Source: Gemmatimonas groenlandica (GTDB lineage Bacteria; Gemmatimonadota; Gemmatimonadetes; Gemmatimonadales; Gemmatimonadaceae). Taken from it: a stretch of 64,000 nt of DNA. Under the pieces are notes generated by a model. The model had not been told where the DNA came from. It saw only the letters and a program-made list of their open reading frames with translations, and searched no databases. Position 1 is the stretch's first letter. Every line of letters begins with the position of its first letter. Made by a program: the position numbers and the translations under genes. Below are positions 8,430-15,373 of the stretch, one piece after another. The stretch lies in NCBI RefSeq assembly GCF_013004105.1, contig NZ_CP053085.1, positions 5,115,093 through 5,179,092 on the forward strand. Reading direction: 5' to 3'.

Positions 8430-10355
8430 TCAATAGTCCACCGGACGCAGATACGATTCACCGATGCCGGACTGGCTCACCAAGGCGGTGGCCGGCGGCC
8501 GCCGCTTCCAATGCGTGCCGTTCAGTCGCTTCGACACCAGCGTGAGTTCATCACGCTGGAAGCCGCGCGAGCGCAGCGCCTCGTGTGAGAAGCCGTGCAG
8601 CATGCCGTTCAGGATCTCGTCGGCGCGCGCGTAGCTGATCCCGAGATCGCCCTCGTCGGTCTGACCAGCAATGAGATCGGCGGTGGCTGGCTTGGTGATG
8701 ATGATGTCGGGCACGCCCAAGTGACGGGCGAGAGCCCACACCTGCGTCTTGTAGAGGTCACCGATCGGATTGATCGGCGGGGAGTCGTCGGCGTGCCAGG
8801 TGAAGTATCCGAACAGCCGCTCTGTCTTGTTGCCAGTGCCCAGCGGAAGTGCACGATAGCGGGCCGACAGGTCGAACAGCGCAATCATGCGGGTGCGCGC
8901 CATGATGTTGCCGCGTCGTGAGGCGTCGGCGTCGGGTTCGGCGGTCAAGTAGCCGTCGACCGCCGGGCTGATGTCGACGGTGCGCGACTCGATCCCGAGC
9001 GCGTCGATCACCAACTGTGCGTGCTCGAGCGATTCCGCGCTCGACGTGCGGTACGGCAAGCGAATGCCGATCACGTTCTCGCGACCGAGCGCGCGCGCGG
9101 CAAGGAAGGCCGTGACAGCGGAGTCGACACCACCGGAGATGCCGATCACGGCCTTTCCGAAGCCACGGCGCGTGAGCTCTTCGCGCAGGAATCCGGTGAG
9201 CCATTCTTCCGTCATGCCGGCGTCGATGGCGAGCGGTGGCGGGCCACCGTGGTCGCGCATTTCGTGCCGGATCACGGGCAACGACTCGGGGATCGCGCGC
9301 ACGATCGAATTGGCGCGCTGCAGTGCTTCGGTGGGGACGGCGAATTCCCCGGTGGTGAAGCCACGGGCCCCGCGTAGCAGATCGGCGGCGGCGGGCTCGG
9401 GTCCGTCGTACGACAACGACAGCGGCGCGCCGTCTTGAATCCGACGGATGTTGTCGAGCACGTGCGGTAGCGCCACACGCAGGTCACTCAGCAGCGGCCC
9501 GTCGGCGCGGGCGCGCACGAGATCATCGAGATCGACCGTCAGCGAGACGAACGACTCATCCCACACCGGGGCGCGGCCACGCACGTCGCCACCGGGACCA
9601 ACCAAGTGCGACGTGCCGAAGAAGCGCTTGCCGCCTTCGGAGCCCACGAGGTTCACGAAGCTGGTGTAGACGCCCTGTTCCTCGGCGATGTCGCGAATGA
9701 GCCGCTCCCAGCGGGCGGCGCTGTACGGACCGGCAATGCCGTCCTCACGCGGCCAGATACCGCGGGCGGGGGCGGCCGACGACACGAACACCACCTGGGC
9801 GCCGTCGAGGGCGGCAATGGTGCCACTGATGGAGTGCCAGGCGTCTTCGCACACCAGAATGGCCGCACGGCCCCACGGCGTTTCGAAGGCGCGGATATCG
9901 GTGCCGCGTTCCACGAAGCGCTCTTCGTCGAACAGCCCGTAGGTGGGCAGGTAGTTCTTGCGGTGCACGTGCCGGATCACCGGCGGTCCGTCGTCGAGCC
10001 CGATGGTGAGGTAGGCCGCGCTGTTGTGCAGCGTATCGCGCCACCTCTCGTAGAAGCCGATCACGAGGTCCATGGCTACGCAGTCGATGCCGGCCGCCGC
10101 GCAGGCGGTGCGGTAGGCGTCATCGAGGTCGTACGCCAGCGCACCGGCGGTGCAGGCGACCTCACGGACGCCCCCTTCCACGAAGTAGCCCGACAGGGCC
10201 GTCTCGGGGAAATGCACGACCTGCGGGCGCGGGTCGAGGGTGGAGGCTTGCGCGCACAGCCGCCCGATACGGGCGAGGTTGGCGGCTACGTCGCCCTTGC
10301 GGGGCGCAAACTGGCACAGGGCCAGCGTTAGCGGACGAATCGGATCACCAGGCAT
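8430..10355 (-). CDS. nadE: Glutamine-dependent NAD+ synthase
   Basis: A 641-residue two-domain enzyme that amidates nicotinic acid adenine dinucleotide to NAD+ using glutamine. The N-terminal nitrilase-type glutaminase has the Glu-Lys-Cys triad in FPETALSGYF, HRKNYLPTYG and ILVCEDAWH. The C-terminal synthetase domain has the ATP pyrophosphatase loop GISGGVDSAV, followed by LPYRTSS and the GTGNKTERLFGYFTWHADDSP segment. The frame is open upstream to a GTG at 10397, but ATG 10355 is chosen because the protein family starts with LALCQFAPRKGD just after it and because TACTTT sits exactly 6 nt before it, with no Shine-Dalgarno. It is divergent from the PBP gene. Confidence 0.93.
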   Translation of the reverse strand: MPGDPIRPLTLALCQFAPRKGDVAANLARIGRLCAQASTLDPRPQVVHFPETALSGYFVEGGVREVACTAGALAYDLDDAYRTACAAAGIDCVAMDLVIGFYERWRDTLHNSAAYLTIGLDDGPPVIRHVHRKNYLPTYGLFDEERFVERGTDIRAFETPWGRAAILVCEDAWHSISGTIAALDGAQVVFVSSAAPARGIWPREDGIAGPYSAARWERLIRDIAEEQGVYTSFVNLVGSEGGKRFFGTSHLVGPGGDVRGRAPVWDESFVSLTVDLDDLVRARADGPLLSDLRVALPHVLDNIRRIQDGAPLSLSYDGPEPAAADLLRGARGFTTGEFAVPTEALQRANSIVRAIPESLPVIRHEMRDHGGPPPLAIDAGMTEEWLTGFLREELTRRGFGKAVIGISGGVDSAVTAFLAARALGRENVIGIRLPYRTSSAESLEHAQLVIDALGIESRTVDISPAVDGYLTAEPDADASRRGNIMARTRMIALFDLSARYRALPLGTGNKTERLFGYFTWHADDSPPINPIGDLYKTQVWALARHLGVPDIIITKPATADLIAGQTDEGDLGISYARADEILNGMLHGFSHEALRSRGFQRDELTLVSKRLNGTHWKRRPPATALVSQSGIGESYLRPVDY

Positions 10356-10361
10356 GTATGC

Positions 10362-10367
10362 AAAGTA
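10362..10367 (-). promoter_or_regulatory. Candidate leaderless -10 element (TACTTT) of nadE
   Basis: Read on the minus strand, TACTTT is followed by GCATAC and then the nadE ATG at 10355. A start of transcription about 7 nt after the hexamer would fall on the A of the ATG. No Shine-Dalgarno is present. The same 6-nt spacing is found for four other genes in the window. Confidence 0.45.
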
Positions 10368-10459
10368 GGAGGAGGAGCACGGATCGCCTACGGTCACGGT
10401 ACGGTTCCGGGTGGAGCGTGGCGCGACGCAGGCCGTGAACCGGCTCGACGCCGAGCGTG

Positions 10460-10465
10460 TACAAT
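10460..10465 (+). promoter_or_regulatory. Candidate leaderless -10 element (TACAAT) of the PBP gene
   Basis: TACAAT is followed by six nucleotides (TCCCCC) and then ATG 10472. The arrangement mirrors that of the divergent nadE gene. The -35 region is poor (TGAACC at a suboptimal distance). Confidence 0.45.
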
Positions 10466-10471
10466 TCCCCC

Positions 10472-12547
10472 ATGCGCTCTCTGAAATTCCGACACGGTCG
10501 TTCTCGCATGGCCGCGCTGTCCGTTATCTGCCTGTCCCTCGCGCTGGCTCTCGTTCCGGCTGGACTGGCGGCGCAGGGTGCGTCGGCCTCCACCGGCGAG
10601 GCGTGGCAGATCATCACCCCGCCGCAGGCTACGCTGGTGCTCGGTCGCGACGGCTCGCTGATCGGAGAGCTGGGCCGGGAGCGTCGTATCAACGTCGCGC
10701 TGCGCTCGCTCCCCAAGTACGTCGGGAATGCGTTTGTCGCGGTGGAAGACAAACGCTTCTATCAGCACGACGGCGTGGATCTGGTCGGTGTGGCGGGCGC
10801 CATCAAGGACGCCGTCACCAAGGGCAATCTCCGCGGCGCGAGCACCATCACGCAGCTGCTGGTGGGCAACATGCACCCCGACCTCATCGACCGTCGGGAT
10901 GTGTCGGCGGGACGCAAGTTGCGGGAGCAGCAGGCCGCGCGAGAAATGGAGCGGCATTACAACAAAGAGCAGATCCTCGAGGCGTTCCTCAATCAGATCT
11001 CGTTCGGACGTGGCGCGTACGGCATCGAGATGGCGGCGCGTCAGTTCTTCGGTAAAGGCGCGGCTGATCTCACGTTGGCGGAAGCCGCGTCGCTGGCGTC
11101 GATGCCCAAGAGCCCCGTGCAGTACGATCCGGCCCGCTATCCCGATCGCAACCGCACGCGCCGTAACACGGTGCTCGCGCTGATGGCAGAGCAAGGATAC
11201 ATCACCGCCGCGCAATCGGCCGCGGCACAACGCGAACCAGTACGCACAGTGACGACCACGCGTTCGCCGGCGCCGTGGGTGGTCGACGTGGTCCGCGTGC
11301 AGGCCGAGCGGGCAGGCATTGCCGTCATGCAGGGCGGGTATCGCATTCACACCACGATCGACGCCGCGCTGCAGCGATCCACGCAGCAGGCGCTGAGTAG
11401 TGGCCTCGATGAAATCGAGACGCGCCCCGGTTTTCGAGGACAGCGATGCGCTCGCGTGGCCGCTGACACATCCGCGGCGGCGACCAAGAAGGCGAAAGTC
11501 GAGGCGTGCCTGGAAGGTGCGGCGGTGGTGCTCGACCCCACCACGGGCGATGTGCGCGCGCTGGTGGGCGGGCGTGATTACGCGCGGAGCTCGTTCAATC
11601 GCGCGGTCGATGGCAACCGGCAGCCCGGCTCGAGCTTCAAGGCGTTCGTGTACGCGCAATCCATCGCGCAGGGGCTCGCTGCCAACGCCATGGTGGCGGA
11701 CACCGCACTGCGCATTCGTCTCGACAACGGGCAGATCTACAGCCCCGACAACGCCGACAACGCGTTTCTGGGAGCCCTCACGCTGCGTGAAGCGCTGACG
11801 CGGTCGCGGAATCCGGTCGCGGTGCAGCTCGCGCTGGCGGTGGGCATGGACTCGGTCATCGCGCTGGCGCGCCGCGCTGGGTTGCGCTCGCCGATCTCGC
11901 CATATCCCTCGAGCGCGCTCGGCGCGAGTGTGGTGCAGCCGCTCGATTTCGTGGCCGCCTACGCCACATTCGACAACGGCGGCGTAGCGGTGGAACCGCG
12001 CTTCGTGCAGCATATCGAAGATCGCAACGGGCGTACGGTATTCACGCCGCAGGTTGCACCGCCGCGATCGGCGATGGACCCGCGGGTGGCCTTTATTATG
12101 CGCGACATGCTGCAAGACGTGGTCACGCGCGGCACCGCGACGGCGCTACGAAAGATCGTGCCGTCACGCATCCCAGTGGCGGGGAAAACGGGGACCACCA
12201 ACGACAATACCGATGTCTGGTTCGTCGGGATGACGCCGGAGTTGGTCACCGGCGTGTGGCTGGGCTTCGATAAGCCGGCCATGATCTCACCGGGCGCGGT
12301 CGGCGGCACGTTGGCGGCACCGATTGCGGGGCAGATCATTGCCGCGGCCTACGGCAATCGCGCCAGTGGCGCGTGGACGCCACCGCCGGGCGTGGTGCCG
12401 GTAGAGCTCGATCGGGCGACAGGTCAGCCGTCGGATGGGACGACGCCGAACGAGCGACGCTATGTGGAGTGGTTCATGGCGGGGACGGAACCGGGAGCGC
12501 CGGTGTGGCCGTGGAGCCTCTTCCGTTTGGGGCCGATCGGGTACTGA
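10472..12547 (+). CDS. Class A penicillin-binding protein (glycosyltransferase/transpeptidase)
   Basis: A 691-residue bifunctional peptidoglycan synthase of the PBP1 type. A hydrophobic N-terminal segment (about 14-36) anchors or exports it. The GT51 glycosyltransferase domain shows VEDKRFYQHDGVD with catalytic Glu92, GASTITQLLVGN and the later LNQISFGRGAYGIEMAA motif. The transpeptidase domain has the active-site SSFK (Ser387-Lys390), SRN (445-447) and KTGT (572-575). The order and length fit PBP1A/1C-like proteins without extra C-terminal domains. ATG 10472 is preferred over GTG 10457 because the GTG overlaps the likely -10 box. The stop codon lies inside a dispersed repeat. Confidence 0.92.
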   Translation: MRSLKFRHGRSRMAALSVICLSLALALVPAGLAAQGASASTGEAWQIITPPQATLVLGRDGSLIGELGRERRINVALRSLPKYVGNAFVAVEDKRFYQHDGVDLVGVAGAIKDAVTKGNLRGASTITQLLVGNMHPDLIDRRDVSAGRKLREQQAAREMERHYNKEQILEAFLNQISFGRGAYGIEMAARQFFGKGAADLTLAEAASLASMPKSPVQYDPARYPDRNRTRRNTVLALMAEQGYITAAQSAAAQREPVRTVTTTRSPAPWVVDVVRVQAERAGIAVMQGGYRIHTTIDAALQRSTQQALSSGLDEIETRPGFRGQRCARVAADTSAAATKKAKVEACLEGAAVVLDPTTGDVRALVGGRDYARSSFNRAVDGNRQPGSSFKAFVYAQSIAQGLAANAMVADTALRIRLDNGQIYSPDNADNAFLGALTLREALTRSRNPVAVQLALAVGMDSVIALARRAGLRSPISPYPSSALGASVVQPLDFVAAYATFDNGGVAVEPRFVQHIEDRNGRTVFTPQVAPPRSAMDPRVAFIMRDMLQDVVTRGTATALRKIVPSRIPVAGKTGTTNDNTDVWFVGMTPELVTGVWLGFDKPAMISPGAVGGTLAAPIAGQIIAAAYGNRASGAWTPPPGVVPVELDRATGQPSDGTTPNERRYVEWFMAGTEPGAPVWPWSLFRLGPIGY

Positions 12548-12651
12548 ACTCTGGCGCAGTAGTCAGTGTTCAGTGGCCGGAGTTCAGGGATCAGACTGCA
12601 TATAGTGGTCAGCGTTCAGCAGCTACAGTCCACAGTGTCGAGCGGGTTTGG
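12544..12651 (+). repeat. Half copy of the palindromic repeat family found at 26027-26210
   Basis: The segment beginning at the PBP stop codon (TGAACTCTGGCG) shares long blocks with the left arm of the palindrome at 26028: TGAACTCTGGCG, CATATAGTG, TCAGCGT, ACAGTCCACAGT and CGAG, in the same order and with similar spacing. The right arm is absent, so this copy cannot form the long hairpin. It also holds several CAGTG/TTCAG short repeats. Confidence 0.7.
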
Positions 12652-12734
12652 GGAGGCTCCGTAATCGTACGGGGGGGTGAATTGCGTATTCGCCCCAATG
12701 GAATGCGGTGGTGCAGGGGTCGACTATTCGCTGC

Positions 12735-13922
12735 ATGACGCCCTCTGATGTTCTGCCGTTCCGTCGCCCGTCGAGTGTACACGGGCATGCGCAACCGTCG
12801 CCCCGTTCCGGCGAGGGTGCTGGTACCGGGATCGTGATGATGAACCTCGGCGGGCCGGCGACGCTCGACGAAGTGGAGCCGTTCCTGCTCCGGCTGTTTG
12901 CCGACAAGGAGATCATTCAGCTCCCATGGCAGGATGTGCTGGGCAAGTTCATCGCCACTCGTCGTGCGCCAAAAGTGCGCAAGCTGTATGACGCGATCGG
13001 GGGCGGGTCGCCGATTCTCACGTGGACCAAGGCGCAGGGCGACGCCATGTGTGCGCGCCTCGATGAAATGTCTCCCGACACCGCGCCGCACAAGTTCTAC
13101 GTATCGTTTCGCTACACCGCGCCGTTCGCCGACGATGCCCTGAAGGCAATGAAGGCCGACGGCATCACGCGCGCCGTGGCGTTCACGCAGTATCCGCAGT
13201 GGTCATGCTCCACCACGGGTTCGAGCCTCAACGACCTGTGGCGCGCGCTCGATCGCACCGGCCTGCAAGACGCGTTTACGTGGAGCATCATCGATCGGTG
13301 GGGCGAGCACGAGGGCTTCGTGCGCTCGATGGCCAGCGCGATCGACGACGGCCTCGATCAGTATGCCGATCACGAGCGAGACGACGTGCTGGTGCTCTTC
13401 AGCGCCCATTCGCTGCCGCTCAAGGTCATCGACCGTGGCGATGCGTATCCGGCCGAGATCGCGGCGTCGGTGAGCCGCGTGGTGCAGGCGGCCGAGCTGC
13501 GTAATCCATACATGTTGAGCTTTCAGTCGGAAGTGGGGCCGGTACGCTGGCTGGGCCCGAGCACCGAGACGATGATCAAGCAGCTGGCGGCGCGCGGGCA
13601 GAAGAACGTGCTGGTGGTGCCGATCGCGTTCACGAGCGATCACATCGAAACGCTGTCGGAAATCGACATCGAATACGGCGAGCTGGCACATTCGCTCGGT
13701 ATGACGGGATTCAAGCGGGCGCCGTCGCTGAATGCGCGCACGGAGTTCCTCGATGCGCTGGCCGATATCGTGAACGGGCACCTGGAGTCTGGGCAGCCGC
13801 ACAGCACGCAGTACAAGCAGAACTGTCCGGGGTGCACCAACGCCGCCTGTCGCGGATTGCCGTCGAAGATGACGACACAGGGCACACGCGATGTCTCTGT
13901 GGAGTCCGCGGCGAGTCGCTGA
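12735..13922 (+). CDS. hemH: Ferrochelatase with [2Fe-2S] cluster ligands
   Basis: A 395-residue enzyme that inserts ferrous iron into protoporphyrin IX, the last step of protoheme synthesis. The opening GIVMMNLGGPATLDEVEPFL, the active-site His225 in FSAHSLPLK and Glu305 in DHIETLSEID are all present. Cys158 (in QYPQWSCSTTGSSLN), Cys364, Cys367 and Cys372 (CPGCTNAAC) reproduce the spacing and context of the four [2Fe-2S] ligands of human ferrochelatase, so this is the cluster-containing type. A ~30-residue Pro/Ser-rich N-terminal extension precedes the core. ATG 12735 is chosen over an upstream in-frame GTG at 12708. hemA follows with a one-nucleotide gap, implying one operon. Confidence 0.95.
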   Translation: MTPSDVLPFRRPSSVHGHAQPSPRSGEGAGTGIVMMNLGGPATLDEVEPFLLRLFADKEIIQLPWQDVLGKFIATRRAPKVRKLYDAIGGGSPILTWTKAQGDAMCARLDEMSPDTAPHKFYVSFRYTAPFADDALKAMKADGITRAVAFTQYPQWSCSTTGSSLNDLWRALDRTGLQDAFTWSIIDRWGEHEGFVRSMASAIDDGLDQYADHERDDVLVLFSAHSLPLKVIDRGDAYPAEIAASVSRVVQAAELRNPYMLSFQSEVGPVRWLGPSTETMIKQLAARGQKNVLVVPIAFTSDHIETLSEIDIEYGELAHSLGMTGFKRAPSLNARTEFLDALADIVNGHLESGQPHSTQYKQNCPGCTNAACRGLPSKMTTQGTRDVSVESAASR

Positions 13923-13923
13923 C

Positions 13924-15132
13924 GTGTTCCTCCTGCCGTTCCATCTGATTGGCTGCAGTCACGAACAGAGTGACGTGGATGCCGTCGGGCGTCTGCGCAT
14001 TCTGCCCGCAGAGCTGCCGGTGCAGCTCGAAGCGTTGCGCGCGGTCGGGATTCCGGCGGTGGTGGTGAGCACCTGCCATCGTACGGAGTTGTACTGGTGG
14101 GGCGATCACGATCCGTCGGCCTGGTTCGACGCGCTGCTGGTGGAGCGCGGCGTGTCGGACGTGCAACTCGATCGCAAGCACGCCGATCTCGCCGTGCGGC
14201 ATCTGTTCGCCGTATCGGCGGGCATGTGTTCCGCGCGTTTCGGCGAACCGGAAATTCTGGGTCAGGTACGGCGCGCCTGGAGCACGTCGCGCGACCTGGG
14301 CGCGACCAACGCCCTCCTCGACAGCGTATTCCGTCATGCGGTCGACGCCGCGCGCCACATTCGCGCGGCGATCGGTAGCCAGGCGAATGCGTCGCTTGGC
14401 GTGCGTGTACACGAGGCCCTGCTGGAACTCGTGGCCACCCAGCGTGCGGAATCATCCTCCCCGGACGACGCCGAGGCGCCGTGCCGCGTGCTGGTGATCG
14501 GCGCCGGTGACGCCGCACGCACCGTTGTCGCCGCGCTCACGCACGCCCCGGGCGAGACAGAGTTGGTGGTGCGCGTTACCAGTCGTACGGACAGCCGCGC
14601 GGCGGTGCTGGCGTATGCCCACGGCCTCTCGCACGTGGCGTGGAGCGCACGCGATCATGCGATCGCCGCGTCCGATGTCGTGATCTTTGCGGCGCACTCC
14701 ACCACGCCGATCGTGACGTCGGTGCAGGCGCGCGCGCTGCTGCGCGACGGGAACACGACACCGATCTGGATCGACCTCGGCGTGCCGCCAAACGTGGGCA
14801 ACGCCGCCGACCTGCCCGACGCGGTGCAGTACGTGGATCTCGACTGGCTGGCCCTGTTCTCGGGAGATGTGCACGGCACCAGCGACGTGACCGCGCGCGC
14901 GCAGATCGCCCTGCAGCGCGAACTCGCCCGCTTTGCCGGCGTGATGCACCGCCGACAGGTCGGTGCACGACTCGCCCTGCTCGAACAACGTGCCGTCGAC
15001 GCCGCCCGCGCCGCGTTCGATTCGCACGCACTCGCCGCCGGAGATTCGCCGAACGTCGAGCACGCTGCTGACGCCATGGCGCGACGGGTCACGCGGTTGC
15101 TGCTTCGCGAACTGACGGCCCTGTCGGCGTAG
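13924..15132 (+). CDS. hemA: Glutamyl-tRNA reductase
   Basis: Reduces glutamyl-tRNA to glutamate-1-semialdehyde, the committed step of C5-pathway tetrapyrrole synthesis. The catalytic cysteine lies in STCHRTELY at residue 51, close to Cys50 of the E. coli enzyme; the usual motif is STCNRTE, so Asn is replaced by His here. FGEPEILGQVRRAW and the nucleotide-binding VIGAGDAARTVV are recognisable, and the C-terminal dimerisation helix is present. The protein is about 402 residues. GTG 13924, one base after the hemH stop, is chosen because the domain begins at once (FLLPFHLIG); an ATG at 13891 would overlap hemH by 32 nt. It is a divergent family member. Confidence 0.88.
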   Translation: MFLLPFHLIGCSHEQSDVDAVGRLRILPAELPVQLEALRAVGIPAVVVSTCHRTELYWWGDHDPSAWFDALLVERGVSDVQLDRKHADLAVRHLFAVSAGMCSARFGEPEILGQVRRAWSTSRDLGATNALLDSVFRHAVDAARHIRAAIGSQANASLGVRVHEALLELVATQRAESSSPDDAEAPCRVLVIGAGDAARTVVAALTHAPGETELVVRVTSRTDSRAAVLAYAHGLSHVAWSARDHAIAASDVVIFAAHSTTPIVTSVQARALLRDGNTTPIWIDLGVPPNVGNAADLPDAVQYVDLDWLALFSGDVHGTSDVTARAQIALQRELARFAGVMHRRQVGARLALLEQRAVDAARAAFDSHALAAGDSPNVEHAADAMARRVTRLLLRELTALSA

Positions 15133-15152
15133 CGACTCCGCTCGAAAAGCAA

Positions 15153-15360
15153 CAGCGAAACGCAACAGCGAAACGCAACAGCGAAACGCAACAGCGGGAA
15201 CACGGAGTCGACGGATTGCGCAGACATCACAGATAAGCAAACGGCGATTTCAAAAACCGTTGTCGCTTTTTGCTTATCTGTGACGTCGGTGTCATCCGCC
15301 ATCTCCGTGTTCTGGCTGTTGCAGTTGTAGTTGTAGTTGCAGTTGCAGTTGCAGCCGCAA
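15153..15360. repeat. Intergenic palindromic repeat, family A, with flanking 13-nt and 6-nt tandem repeats
   Basis: The gap between hemA and the convergent aminotransferase gene holds a nested palindrome: AACACGGAG (15199-15207) pairs with CTCCGTGTT (15303-15311), and TCACAGATAAGCAA (15227-15240) pairs perfectly with TTGCTTATCTGTGA (15270-15283). The left flank is a tandem 13-mer (GCAACAGCGAAAC, about three units); the right flank is a CAGTTG/TAGTTG array. A second copy of the core is at 57923-58029. Position between convergent stop codons suggests it also ends transcription. Confidence 0.85.
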
Positions 15361-15373
15361 TTTCAGTAGCCGT

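Noticed and set aside
12713..12737. ACTATT six nucleotides before the hemH ATG as another leaderless promoter
   Set aside because: The hexamer lacks the TA start of a -10 element, so it was not counted with the five good cases.
13640..14518. Antisense open frame across hemH/hemA
   Set aside because: Arg-rich, no recognisable domain; the plus-strand genes explain the region.
15150..15200. Tandem GCAACAGCGAAAC units as a CRISPR array
   Set aside because: The units are directly adjacent with no spacers, and no cas genes are present.
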